From Sipunculus nudus (Eukaryota > Annelida > Sipuncula > Golfingiida > Sipunculidae), in contig CM049319.1 in NCBI GenBank assembly GCA_026874595.1, forward strand, positions 51,844,917 to 51,908,916: 64,000 bases of DNA, written 5' to 3'. Numbering within the stretch: position 1 is the first letter of the stretch; every line of letters starts with the position of its first letter. The translations under genes were made by a program, and so were the position numbers. Below the pieces are notes generated by a model that was given only the letters and a program-made list of their open reading frames with translations, did no database searches and was not told the DNA's origin. Positions 11,261-24,150 of the stretch are shown piece by piece.

Positions 11261-12540
11261 GAAACTAACAAAAACTGTCTGGGAAATAATTAATGACTCT
11301 CCTTGGTGGTTTCTTTAATATATATTTGGCATAAATGTTGATATTGTATGAATACATATATTAGTTTAATGTACCTACCTGATCACTGCTGACACGAGTT
11401 TTGTGTTAATACCTTTAAATACCTTCAGAGCTGATACTTTCCTGCTTTTTACACAAAGGAAAACTGGACATTGCCAGAAAGCCTTTGATCAGGAGTGCAT
11501 GTGTCTTATTCAATATCAATATCCTTTTTTACCAGTAAGTTAAACAAAGCTTTAAGTTATGAGTGTGGTGATTTCCTCACAAAATACATCCTTGTTATGT
11601 CCTCCTTATCATTAGACTCTGGCCAAATGTTTCATCATGTGACTTGACAGGCATGCAAATGGTCACATGAGAATGAGAACAGAACAAACATCATATAACC
11701 ACTGGTCTTTATAGTCTGAAAAAAGTACTGAGTAAACTTACAGATATCAACATAGCCTGGACATGTGTTTTTTTCCCTGGCTGATATAATCTGTATTTTG
11801 CTGTTAAATGTTTTCTTGCAGACATTTGAACCACTCTTCCCTTCACAGGGGTGAATATTACTCAATAGTAACCAATTCCCCCACCAGAGGTCAGCACTAG
11901 TAATCAGTCATTTTCTTTAATTCAAGAGAGATGTACATAGAAGAAATTTCATTCAGCCTTTGGATTCAGATCAACTGTGATGTTTATTCATTTACTCTTT
12001 GCTTTCAGAACACAACATTCATGGAAATCCTTAAATTGTAATTCTTATACACATATGAGCAGACAAGCAGACAAATAGATGGTGATAAGTGATAGCATAC
12101 TAGCAGGGTTGCTAAAGCCAAACTAAATTGGGTGGACTTGTTCAATATTAATGGAGTTCTTTGTCAGTGATGTAAAATTCTTTACCATCTGACAAAAGAA
12201 TGCACTGTTTTTAACTCATGTTACTATGACAACACCAATCACTGCATGGTTATATTTATCCACAATTAAGGTCACCCACAGGATATGTAAAACAGCACAT
12301 GTAATATTATTTCCTGATGCTATAAAGCTGTAAATAACACACTGAATTAAACACACGCTAAAAACTGAAAAATATTAAAACAATACTATAGAGTGATAGC
12401 AGGTAATGCATATTTCCACGTTTTGTGTCATCTACAGATTAATAAATTGAAACAACACAAGCCTGTTTAAACCAATATTTAATATTCTACTAATAGGTCT
12501 AAAAGAAAATGACATCAAGATTCTTGTATGACACAGACAA
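10681..12540. other. Intronic sequence with a truncated D-type repeat end and a TA microsatellite
   Basis: At 11048 a copy of the superfamily start (CAAGTGACCTAGGGGTCAGG, then GCTCAGCTG) runs for about 160 bases into GGGTAACAGAGACCTAAGTT, matching on the opposite strand the unit of the 37.4-38.8 kb repeat. It is cut by a (TA)n run at about 11210-11257. No coding exon was recognised in the remainder; short open frames such as 11635-11865 have no recognisable content. Confidence 0.55.
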
Positions 12541-12890
12541 ACTGTGGTAAGCTTTATATTTGTGGGGGTGCAAATATCACGATTTTCACCTTTTCAATGT
12601 GTCCCGAGGGTTCCATTTCACTGATCTCATAGTACAAAAGTTCTACATATTGAGTATAACCAATATTATGTAAATTAATTATATCAAATATTATGTGACA
12701 ATTTGAGAAAAATTTGATGTCATTAAAATATTAATTTTTGAACACAGACAACCTAATTTAATTTATAATGTCAACATTTTAGTTTTTAACTATGTCTTTG
12801 ATGACCTATGACCTTTTATTTTCACGATAATTCATGTTTTGTGAATATTGCAAATTTGAAATCCTGGCAAACAAAAAGGCAACCACAGTA
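12541..12890. mobile_element. MITE with ACTGTGG/CCACAGT termini, copy 1
   Basis: Left end ACTGTGGTAAGCTTTATATT and right end GGCAACCACAGTA are inverted, with TTTGTGGGGGTGCAAATATC facing TTTGAAATCCTGGCAAAC. The interior includes CACGATTTTCACC and TTCACGATAATTC, typical of the CGCGAT/CACGAT motifs of copy 2. About 350 bp, no coding capacity. A TA target is likely at the right end. Confidence 0.6.
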
Positions 12891-13079
12891 TATGATGATA
12901 AAAAGCTTAATCTTAATATAAACCTCCTATCAAATATTAACCTAAAGTTAAAATTCATAGATTTTCTTTGTTTAACTTTATTCCCTGGTTCATGTACTCA
13001 AGAATACAACTACAAGAGACTACTGTTTACCGGTAAGTAATAAACTCTGACCTGGGGTCCTAAAGAGATACTGCACATA

Positions 13080-13486
13080 TACTGTGGATGGTTTTATATT
13101 CGCAAGGCTGAAATTCGCGATTAATTTATTTTGAACATTTCATGAAGGTTTCATTTTTGCGATTGCACCAGAACCTGTAAAATCTTAGTATAGGAGGCTA
13201 TATATTGATTAAAAATTTAGGGAAAAAAATCCTACAAAACTTTACTAATTACTGGTTCAGTCATTAAATTATCAATGATCACAGTTGATATGTATCACAG
13301 CCTGTGAGAAGGGCTAATGTATGGGCCAGTTTCGAAACAAGGCACAGGTGAGGTTGTTTTCAGAGGATTGATACTTATATATAATGATAGGGCATCTTAT
13401 TCCCGAAGGTTTCATATTCGCGATTATTTCACATTCACAAATATCGTGAAATTAAAACCCTCGCAAATAAAAAGTCAACCACAGTA
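13080..13486. mobile_element. MITE with TACTGTGG/CCACAGTA termini, copy 2
   Basis: Left end TACTGTGGATGGTTTTATAT then TCGCAAGGCTGAAATTCGCG; right end, reversed, TACTGTGGTTGACTTTTTAT then TTGCGAGGGTTTTAATTTCA. The imperfect inverted repeats extend over about 43 bp with TA at both outer edges. About 407 bp, non-coding. It is the same family as 12541-12890, only 190 bp away. Confidence 0.7.
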
Positions 13487-15200
13487 TGTTTACAGATATC
13501 TAATACTGTTTCACAAAATAAATTATCTGTCAGTATGAGTAAAGAGCACAATATGAAACAGCAATAAATGTTACATGTCTAAATGAGATCTCAAAGAATG
13601 TATGAATCCAAAATTTATCATAGGTAGGCTCCTCACACACCAGTCATACACAGCAGTCATCCCAGATCATCTTTGTTTTTCACCTCTGCTTTGTTAAGCA
13701 AGGTTCTCTGGGTGTCACCACCAGGGCTGGTACACTACAAAGAATTGTTATCATACCAATTAGAGCATGGTATCACAATGTGCATCCAGCTCCAAATTTT
13801 AAACCCACACTCTTTGTTCTGATTACACTTGTTCTCACATGCCAATTGTATTCTACTTATTTTAATGAATGAAAGCTGAGGATTTCACTAAAAAAATATT
13901 ATTATTATCATGATTATCATGATTATCATGATTATTAATATTCTTGTTATGATTGCTACTACTACTGCTATTTATGTCACAATGTACAGTGTCTTGAGGT
14001 ATTTATTCAGTATGACACAGATTAGTGATTTTATTTTAAATAAATTGTTCATTCACAGCACAAATCCCAGACCCATCAAGGTTTGAGTTATATTAACATA
14101 TCTCTCATTTTTCAATGAATCAAGAACAGTAAAAAGACGTGCAGATCCATATAACATTTGTAAGTTAGTTTTATCATAACCAAAATACATTTTAAAGTGA
14201 ATGCGGGGTGGGTGGGAGGGAGCTGGACGGACAAGGAAGTATTTGCGTTGTAAATTTTATATTTCACAATACCAGTATATGCCACTGATATCTGAAACAT
14301 CTGCCTGACTTTTTCCTGCAGACCAGATAAAATATCAAATTCTTTAATAATCATTGTAATCAATATTTATGGATATATCACTTTATCACCTCTTATTCTG
14401 ATAATGGGCAGATAAACAATAGTGGTGTAACAATAGATGAATCAAGTATACTGATGCATTAAATTACAACTGGTCATTTGATTAAATCATATTTGAACCA
14501 TAGACTCCAATTTAATCTAATCATTTTGATTACTATTTCATGCATCACCACCCAAACGCATCAGGGAGCTGTTCATTTTGACAGTTCACAATGAGATGTC
14601 AGGATTGTTTATTGAGTACATGCTCAAGATATAGTTTTAACTCTCAAAAGTAAAGCACTCCACTCACACAGAAACTAAAATGGAAGTGATAAACTGTTGG
14701 CAAGCTACATTTTCCTTTACTTGTTAAAAATAACTTACAGCAATTGTGACAAAAATATTAAATTTTATTTACATGATACCCTTAATTTTACTTCTAAAGT
14801 TATAATTATATTGAGAAGGGTATCAAAGGAAGAGAAATGATTACAGCCAGCGATTTACTTAATTCTTCTGTAGAATTTATGTGATTTCTGGGTTACTGTG
14901 TCTACATATTGAAATGCAGGTAATTCCTGTTAAGAAAAGTTTAAATAACACCTCTGTGACAGAGCTTGTTTATGTACAAGCTGTTATGAAACATGATACA
15001 TGTGCTTATGTTGACAAACAGAAAAACCATGTAACCCAAGGTAATTGGATACATATGTGCAGAAGCTGAAAGGTGACAAATTTCAAAATGCCTTTTGCAA
15101 AACTCTGGTTCATCTGACCCGGTGCCAGATGTCCATGCTGAATGTTTTGGATTATGTTGGTGCCCCCCACATGTTACAAACACATGGCCACAAAACCAAA
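13487..15200. other. Intronic sequence, no gene recognised; ATGATT microsatellite
   Basis: AT-rich sequence. A short array of TATCATGAT units lies at about 13900-13940. Several 60-90 codon frames on both strands lack splice-supported or recognisable protein content. Confidence 0.45.
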
Positions 15201-18200
15201 CAAGGGACCCATGGGTCACGGCGCTCAGCTGATCGTGATTGGACTATAAATGTTTCTCCACTGTGATACTATATGGAGTCGATAAAGCTTATGAATATCA
15301 TATACATGTTGGGCTATTATAAAGGAATGTTATGTAATATGTGAGTAAATGATAAATGAAATTACCTGACTGATGGATTAATAGAGTCAAATAAAGTGGT
15401 TTATTTTTTATTTATTTAGGAGGGGTTGAAAATTGTGATATATTTGAGCAAATATGAATGCAATGACAGCAGTAATGAGCAGTAGTAGAATGATGATAAG
15501 GCTATTTGTTGAAGGATCTAAAGTGTATGGTAGTCTGCAAGCATTCAATTTGACAGATATGATGTTATGATTAACTATGCTGATGAAGTGATTTATGAAT
15601 ATGTGACTGTATGACACAATATCTCTTTAGTCTTGACAAGGTACATTATTGTGATGCCCACTATGTCTACATATTACACAATATTGACATAATTTCTGGC
15701 ATGTACATAGGTACCTATGGACGAATAGTTATACAAAATATTAAAGTATGAATATATCTGATTCGTCTTGTTCTTGCTTACTGAGGCTGACTTTCAAAGT
15801 TGGGATGGGGTTCGGAGAAGGGAAAAGTGAGGGCAGCACGAAGGTGGATGTAGAAATATTCTATTGTAATGTTTTTCATTTATATAAGAATATGAAAAGC
15901 TAAGAGGAAAGGGGCCCTCCTACTTGGTTATAGTAAAGTTCTAAATATATGATTGCAAACTAATACTCTGACAAGACTGTCATGAAGAAAAACAGTAAAA
16001 GTTTTGAGATACTGTGTTGCATACGAAAATTTACAGATGGACAGGCAAGTGGACAGAATGGACTAATACCTTTATTTCACTTTCAAGAGAATAATGCATT
16101 TAAGTTTATATATAATCCTATTTTTTTAAGCAGATCCACTTTTTTCCATTAAGAAGTTTTTATCTGAATCATTTTTTTATTTACAGGTTTATAAATTTTT
16201 AATTAAAAAACCTGAAAATATAAGTTAAAATATTAGAATTGTTGCAAAAGTTGCAATCATTATATATACAGAGTAAAAAACATTGGGTCATATTATGCAT
16301 ACACATATATTTTATTATTTTTAAATCATAAATGTTTAAACTGATTTTAAAAGAAAATAATGCCACAACATGGCATCTACAAGAATATTCCTTGAATCAC
16401 TATTAAAAAGTTTTGCACATTGGAGTTTTCAGTACATGCTTAATTTTATTCACCAAAATAAAATAAAAGTAAATTTGATAAAATAAAACCTCTTTTCAAA
16501 TAAAGTATACACACTGTTGGTTGAATGAGGGACAAACAATATCATTGTGCTAATTACTATCCCAGTTTTAATTAATTACTGGAATTAATAGTCAATTTCA
16601 CACCTGGTGAAGTTTTTACTCTTCTGAAGTAAGGAATTACTTATCTCATGAACATCCACACTTTCACAGCAATACACCACTTTGTGGACACAATTTAATG
16701 TACACTTTAATCATTGTAACCCTGGTGGTTCAATACAAAATCTAAAATGTAGCATGTCCAAGAATAAAATAAAATAATAACATTCATCTAGTTTATGCAC
16801 CAGCTGGAGGGGGGATGAGTGCAGGGCAGAGGGGAAGCCTGCTAGTAGTGGCCAAGCTGGGCCAAGGTAAGCTGCCTGGGGTGGGTTACATAATGCAAGT
16901 GAAGGCTGTACTACTAGGTGGGCTAGATGTAAACAACACTTGACATGGTGTATGAAAACATGAATAAAAGCTATTCAATCCTATCAATTTATTTTGAAAG
17001 TTCAGACTTTAAAAGATTAAATCCTTATGCATATATGCTGGGAAAATTAAATCAACAGTCCCAAAGTTGGACAAAATTTAAGGTATTGATTTTTTATTTA
17101 TGCTAATAACTTGAAAAATTTGCAAAATTCAGATCTAATTTTGGGTAAACAATTGAATCTTGATTAAATAAAGTTATATTCCTGAAAAAAAGTCTCTAGG
17201 TTCAGCAATTCTCATGTTAGGTGAGTAAATATATTTCCTGATTTTTTAAAAAATTGCATTATGTTTTGGCCCATAATTTCAAAATAATACCCAATACTGA
17301 CCTAATTTTTGGTATGTTAATAGAAAATGTATAAAAGAATGTGAATACTAAATACGATCAAAAACAGATAAGTGGTTTTGATATTAGGCAGCCTTGAAGT
17401 GTAACAATGGCTTTTTTTTTATGGAAAACAGAGTTTTTTTTCCTTAATATCTCGAAGGAACAAAGTCCTAATGCCCCAATTTTCGGTATGGTAGGAGATT
17501 TGGGGACATCTAAAATAATGTCAACAGCCTGGGGAGCATTGAGATGTGCACTGAATGACCTACAGTCATCAAAGTGGACTGCTTGACAATGTAAGGGAAT
17601 ACAACAAGAGCCTCCAAAAAAAATACAATAACTAGCCTAATTTTGCAGCTTTTATTTTCAAATTTCAGAATTTAACAGATTTAATCCTTATGTATACATG
17701 GTGTGAAAATTAAATCCACAGTACTTACAGGAAAAAAACGTGCCATGGCCAAAGTTGGGCAAAATTTAAGGTACCAATTTTATATTTTTGCCAATATTTA
17801 AAAAAATTTAACAAATTTTGATCTAATTTTTGGTATACAATTAAATTTTGATTAATTAAAGTTGTATTACTGGAAAAAAGTCCCTACCTTTAACACTTTT
17901 GGTCTTAAGTGACCAAATATCTTCCTGATTTTTTTACAAAGTCCATTATGTTTGGGCTCATAACTTTTTTAAATTATATAATACTGACTTAATATCTGGC
18001 ATGTACATAGGAACTATATAGAGGAATATTTATGGTAAATATGAAGAAAACCGGATGAGTGGTTTTGATATTAGGCAGTCCTGAAGTGTGAAAATAGATT
18101 TCTAATAAAAAATTGAGGTTTTTCCTTAATATCTCAAAGGAACGAAGTCCTATTGACCCAATTTTTGGCATGGTAGGAGATTATGGGGACATCTAACTGT

Positions 18201-18366
18201 ATGCCGAAATTCAGATTCGTAGGTCCAACGGTGTCGAAACGTGCCAGTCTTACGGACGGACATCCAGACGGACAGACAGACAGACGGACGGACTGACAGA
18301 CGGACGGACGACGGACAATGGACCATGACTATAGCTCAGATGACTTATAGTCAGCTGAGCTAAAAA
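15201..18366 (+). repeat. Family A repeat, copy A1 (about 3.17 kb)
   Basis: Full-length copy. The start is CAAGGGACCCATGGGTCACG then GCGCTCAGCTGATCG; the end is a GGACGGACGG-rich tract (18242-18315) and the hairpin AGCTCAGATGACT-TAT-AGTCAGCTGAGCT plus AAAAA. It is nearly identical base for base to A2 (28561) and A3 (33818). Within it, 17640-18240 is a diverged direct duplication of about 17000-17520 (both contain the CTTATGTATA..GTGAAAATTAAATC and CTTAATATCTC..GGAACGAAGTCCT segments). No long open frame, so it is non-coding or non-autonomous. Intron location (DRAM intron 1, if exon 1a is linked). Confidence 0.9.
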
Positions 18367-18594
18367 CTTCGTGCAGGGGAGGGGGGCAAGGGGAATTGAA
18401 GTGTTCTGGGCTATTTTTATAAAAGGTTCAAGTGGAGTATATAAATGTCAGATATCAGAATAGGCCCCTTTAACTGAATCTATTTTACAGACCCTTCACA
18501 ATTCACAGGCCTTAATTAATTATACTGCATGCAAAAGAGGGTTTTCTGTGATTTTAACATAAACAACATGCACTTATATGAACTGTATCCTCTA

Positions 18595-18994
18595 TTCCAT
18601 GTGCATAGAAATGATATACTTATTAAACTTATTTGGGACCGACATGACAATCAGTACCTACACATGGGACAGCTTGATTAAATATTACTAGCACTTCCAT
18701 GTGCACAGAAATGATATACTTATAAAACTTATTTGGGACCGACTTGACAATCAGTACCTACATATGGGACAGCTTGATTAAATATTACTAGCACTTCCAT
18801 GTGCACAGAAATGATATACTTATTAAACTTATTTGGGACCAACTTGACAATCAGTACCTACATATGGGACAGCTTGATTAAATATTACTAGCACTTTCAT
18901 GTGCACAGAAATGATATACTCATTAAACTTATTTGGGACCGACTTGACAATCAGTACCTACATATGGGACAGCTTGATTAAATATTACTAGCAC
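18595..18994. repeat. Tandem repeat, four units of exactly 100 bp
   Basis: The segment GTGCACAGAAATGATATACT starts at 18601 (GTGCATAG there), 18701, 18801 and 18901, so the period is exactly 100 bp with only a few substitutions between units. Each unit also holds TTGGGACCGACTTGACAATC and CAGCTTGATTAAATATTACT. The low divergence points to recent expansion or ongoing gene conversion. Confidence 0.92.
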
Positions 18995-19054
18995 CTCTTG
19001 TCTTCTCTTTAATTTCACCTCCTGTGGCGTAATATGTTGATGAAGCTTGAATTA

Positions 19055-22000
19055 TAACTAGATATTTCTTGGCACTGCAGAAGCCATAGTATCCCCAGAC
19101 AATTAATCCCCCCCCCCCCTTTAAGAATAGGCCCCCCCATCTTCAGCAATTAATATCAGACCACACTCATAGAAAAGGTCACTTTCATAGAAAAGGTCAT
19201 GACCCATATATCAATATACATCATCCCCTAACCCATGTCTATGTATATGCATAATATGAAAGAAATCTGTCCATTAGTTTTTGACTTATAATGCTCACAG
19301 TACTGAGAGTGGCAATGATGGGGTATTAAACGGCATGAAAACAAGTAAAAGAATAACAGGGGGCGCTATTAGTTTGCGTGAGATGACAACACTATCCAAG
19401 ATCTTTGGTTAAATTGATTTTTGGACCAATTAATGTATCCCTTATTGAGATATTAATGATTTTGTGTGATTTTCCCCCCAAAATGGACACATTCAAGGTC
19501 AAGGCCACTCCCATAGGAAGGTCATGACCCCAATTTAAATAAACATCACCCTATAATCCATATCTATGTATATGTGTAGCAAATGTTAAGTCGGGAGAAC
19601 AGCCGGCTTGTCTCCCCTGCGTAATATTTCTTCTCTTTTCCTTCACTATGGCATTGTTGGCATTGTCGTCTTGGTGACACTGTCACCGGAAACTGTTTTA
19701 ATCTCAGTCTCTCTGGTTGACTCCCCTGAATAGAAATAATTTTTCAGATTTATCATTTTTTATATAAAGTTTTATATCATTAACGTTTAGATTTATATTT
19801 AATAGATTTATATTTAATAGAGGTAAGAATAAAGGCGATATCAATACAATTATTATGTATATAGATTCTTACCATTTGGGGTTTGCCGAAGGTTTCCGAT
19901 ACTGAACGGCTATGTGGCATGAAACCTTCCCTGATCGGTTTTTGAGAAACCTAAACGCAACAATAGGACAGGTCGCATGGCATGGGTACTTGGGCATGAC
20001 GTGCCCCTACTGACGATCCCGTTAGGGACATCACGTCAGTCCAGCCTCATGTCATGCTATCGACAACACGTCGAATCAGATCTTGTCCACTTTGTTGCAG
20101 GTAGGTAAAATTGGCATCTATCTACAACATTTTGAAAACAAAGTATGAATTGAATGTCAATATAATATTCTCTAATTAATATTAATATATTTTCTATCTG
20201 GGTGCTTTAATTATATATCCTTGTAATATTATTGTTATTAATACGGGACCCCTGAACCTTTGACCTCGAGTTCTTTGGTTGCACTGGAAACCCCGTGAAA
20301 TATTCCTGTAAATCTTTAAAGGGACCCACACCACAAGTCAATATGCCAAATTATTGCTGACCTCTAAAAGAGCATTTCCACGTGTCCAAATAATTTCCAC
20401 TTGTCTAGATAATCTCCACGTGTCCCGATAGAATTCCACGTGGGACTGAAAGAAGGGCCAATAAACGAATTATATCTGTACAAGTACATCTAACCTCCGT
20501 TATTTTTGTCTGTCCATCATTTATTTTCCCCCCACTCCTAAGGCAGCAGCAATATTTAAAAATTAGCTTGAAAATGCATAGAATGAGTAAACAGAGAATT
20601 TAAAACATAACAGAACTAAATGTAACACTCGTATTGAATAATTCTATAAAATCATATTTTCTTTTATAAAATATAATGAGAAAATGGGTCTACGGCATAA
20701 ATATGAGTAAAGAGAAAATGTTCTACAGCAACGGCCTTCTCTCAAACAAACGCAGACGTTATGACTATAACCGTGCTGCCGTCTATCAGTGGATGCTCGC
20801 CCTAATTCGAGCTAAGCCATAACATCCCCCCCCCCTTTCTCTCTCTTTTATTTTTTGACAAATTGAATTACCATGAAATGTTAGCGAAATGAACCAGAAA
20901 TTCCTACAAACGTTCATAAACCTCATATAAACGTATTTTAAACTAAAACCACTTAGCATTGTGGCAGAACTCACTGTGGGAATATGCCAAGTTACTTTCA
21001 ACCTTAAAAATCTGATCCTTTAAATAAAAGTACGATCCTATGCATTAAAAGTACCAGAACCACTGACCAATGACTGACTCCCAGTAACTTTCCACTTAAT
21101 TATTGATTTTGAACCTCACCTGTGATAGCCCTGCTGCAAAATTCACGTTAAATTCATACACAACTTTCACCAAGTGTTCTGAGCCTGGCGATGTTGATGA
21201 TTTGTCACTGGGAACCACCTGTTTACACGCGGCGGCCTCGTTTTTCTGACTCACTGTTCCCTTTATGAACCATTCCCCTTTTATAACACACATTAGTCCT
21301 TCTATTTATTATGTTACGAAGTAATGTTAATATGTGTGATTAACCAAAGATATCCCATACCTACAAGTAAATAAATATTTACCGAGGTAGATTTCTTGAA
21401 TTTCCTAGGGTAGATAAACAACCATTATCCGTCCCTCCAAATATAGTGGGATACCCCCTTCGCTCTTCCATCATAGACTCCCAGAAAATAACCACCCCGA
21501 ATGTTTTCACTTAGAAATTTACTACAATCATTGGTCATATTTATATTCTATCGTGTAATAGCATAATTACTTTGAATGATAACAATATAAAACATTATGT
21601 ACTTAAGAATGATACTTAGCCTAGATGTTTCACATTTGTATACTTAATGTATGTTATTATAGATAGAAGATATAAACGAAGTGAAATCTTAGTGGTATTG
21701 TTTGTGTATAGTTGTACACAAACATAATTTGTGTATGAATAGTAAGATGTAAACAATTATAAATTAGATGAGAGTATGAGATAAAGATTGATAGATATGT
21801 ATAAACAAGATGTAAGATAGTGTGAGATTAGGAGTTGTTTAAAAGATATGTATAATAACATGATTATAATAACATGAAGATTTCAGGTAAACATACATTA
21901 ACATATCTTGTGTACTTGTTGCAGATGCATAAATTGCATTTGAGTATATTTATATACATTATAATAAACAGTCCAGTATGTGTAAACAATATGTTAAGTA

Positions 22001-22975
22001 CCTTTATGATAATAAGCAGTCCAATATTTGTAAACAATATGATCAAGTGAGTCCAGCCTCATGTCATGCTATCGACAACACGTCGAATCAGATCTTGACC
22101 ACTTTGTTGCAGACAAAGAATAAACAGTTGTCAAGCTTATCGTTTACCATTTGTGTGTGTGCGAGTGGACCACGAACCAGACCCCGCCTTACCGCCCGCC
22201 CGTGACACATGCATAATATGAAAGAAATCTGTCCATTAGTTTTTGACTTATAATGCTCACAGTACTGTTTAGTAGCAATTCTGGGGGTATTAATTGGCAT
22301 GAAAACAAGTAAAGAATAACAGGTGGAGCCACCTGTTTCCCATACATGACAATACTATCCAAGATCTTCAATCAAGTTGATTTTTGGACCAATCCATGCA
22401 TCCCTTATTGAGATATTAATGATTTTGTGTAATTTTCACCATATATGGCAATATTCAAGGTCAAGGCCACTCTAATAGGAAAGGTCATGACCCCAATTTA
22501 TATATAAATCATCCCATAACCCAAGTCTATGTATATGCATTATATGAAAGAAATCTGTCTGATAGTTTTTGACTTATAATGCTCACAGTATTGTCAAGTA
22601 GCAATTGTGGGGGTATTAAACAGCACGAAAACAAGTGAAGAATAATAGGTGGCGCCACCAGTTTCTGGAACATGACAACCCTATCCATGATTTTCCACCA
22701 ATTTGATTTGGGATCATTCCATGCTAGATTTCTTGAGATATTTAAGAATTTGTGTGATTTTCCCCAAAATTGGACCTATTCTAGGTCAAGGACACTCTCC
22801 TAATCAAGGTCATGACCTCATTTTAAATAGACGTCTTCCTCTCACCCATATCTATACATATACCAAGTTTGGTAAAGATCCGTGAAATATTTTTTGAGTT
22901 ATCATGCCAACAAGATTTATATGCGGCGGCGGCGTGACCGGTATGAAGACATAGTATCCCCCGACGTCAGTGCAT
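19055..22975 (+). repeat. Family B repeat with tandem units of about 326 bp, split by a 2.6 kb insertion
   Basis: Starts ACTAGATATTTCTTGGCACT then CATAGTATCCCCAGACAATT and poly-C; ends GCGGCGGCGGCGTGACC then CATAGTATCCCCCGACGTC, so the same CATAGTATCCCC motif marks both ends in direct orientation. Internal units repeat TATGCATAATATGAAAGAAA and GTTTTTGACTTATAATGCTC at 19248, 22209 and 22535 (about 326 bp apart once the insert is removed). The full inverted relative is at 54650-56350. Confidence 0.75.
19584..22207. mobile_element. Insertion of about 2.6 kb in family B, possible LTR-type element
   Basis: It interrupts a B unit: B sequence stops after CTATGTATATGTGTAGCAAA and resumes at CATGCATAATATGAAAG. 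The insert begins TGTTAAGTCGGGAGAACAGC and ends CGCCCGTGACA, giving TG..CA termini. Inside, a 63-bp segment (20038-20100) is repeated at 22050-22112 with one mismatch. The first copy is followed by a donor-like GTAGGT; the second by sequence with a polyadenylation signal AATAAA (22119-22124). No reverse transcriptase, integrase or gag-like frame was recognised, and a clean target duplication is not visible, so the class is open. Confidence 0.5.
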
Positions 22976-24150
22976 AAACTAGCATACGGGTAGTGGACAA
23001 GCGACTATGTGTATCCGCCAAAATTAGAGTAGGACAGGTGAAGTGAGACATGGATTGAGTGGCAAGGGGTAACAGAGTTACATGTGTTACATATTAGAAT
23101 GGATCTCTGCCACGTACACATGATTGTAGGTGGGCCACCTGTTATTTGATCGAGAAACTATCCAAGATGTATACACATGCGAAATTTCAGGTGGAAAAGT
23201 CAAACCACTGCAGAGATATGAGTGATTTTATCACACAGCAGACAAACAGATGGATGCTGTGCAAAAATGGCTGCAGATGGCTCCACCATTTTTGTGTATG
23301 TTATAAAGCTATCGAAGGGCTACATTTGTGTAAATTTTTTTCCTGATTGGTCAAACGAGTCCGGAGATATAAGCATTAATGTCTGCAGCGTGAACGTGAA
23401 TGAAGCTGGCGCCACCAGTCATAAAATCAAGAAAGCTATCCAGGATGTATATGCATGCCGAATTACAGGTAATTTGGTCAAACCACTGCTGAGATATGAG
23501 TGATTTTTACCCAAGGCAGACAAACAGATGGATGCTGTGCAAAAATGGCTGCAGGTGGCACCACCATTTTTGGGTATGTTATAAAGCTATACAAGGGCTA
23601 CATTTGTGTAAAATGTTTTTTCCTGATTGGTCGAACGAGTCCGGAGATATAAGCATGGATGTCTACAGCGTGAATGTGAATGTAGGTGGTGCCACCTGTT
23701 ATAAAATCAAGAAAGCTATGCTGGATGTATACGCATGCGGAATTTCAGGTAATTTGGTCAAACCACTGCAGAGATATAAGTGATTTTAACCCAAGGCAGA
23801 CAAACAGATGGACGCTGTGCAAAAATGGCTGCAGGTGGCGCCACCATTTTTGTGTATGTTATAAAGCTATCCAAGGGCTACATTTATGTAAAAAAATTTC
23901 CTGAATGGTCTAATGGTTCCCGAGATATGAGCTTGGATGTCTGTAGCGTTTACATGAATGTAGGTGGCACCACCTGTCATAAGATCAAGAAAGCTATCTA
24001 GGATGTATACGCATGCCAAATTTTAGGTGATTTAGTCAAACCACTGCAGAGATATGAGTGATTTTAACCCAAGGCAGATGAACAGATGGACACTGTGCAA
24101 ACATGGTTGCAGGTGGCACCACCTTTTTTTGTGTGTGTATGATATATATG
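22976..24150 (+). repeat. Tandem array (about 280 bp units) with GGTGGCGCCACC palindromes
   Basis: Units alternate two related half-units of roughly 130-150 bp, each centred on GGTGGCGCCACC or a one-base variant, with TATAAAGCTATCCAAGGGCT and GGTCAAACCACTGCAGAGAT between them. About three and a half units are present. The array is the inverted relative of 59000-61610. The start (AAACTAGCATACGGGTAGT, then CAAGCGACTATGTGTATCC) also matches the far end of that array at 61570-61614. Overlapping open frames of 66-95 codons here are repeat-derived. Confidence 0.85.

Noticed and set aside
15201-18366. Family A as a standard Helitron
   Set aside because: The 3' hairpin followed by CTAA is suggestive, but the 5' end does not begin TC, the hairpin lies directly at the end, and A/T insertion could not be shown; class left open.
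22088-22300. Open frames of 70-75 codons crossing 22050-22300
   Set aside because: They span the border between the 2.6 kb insertion and the family B repeat, so they are composite chance frames.
23146-24001. Series of overlapping 66-95 codon frames with repeated protein motifs (NRWMLCKNGCRW and similar)
   Set aside because: They are translations of the 280-bp tandem DNA repeat, in shifting frames without starts, splice sites or codon preference.
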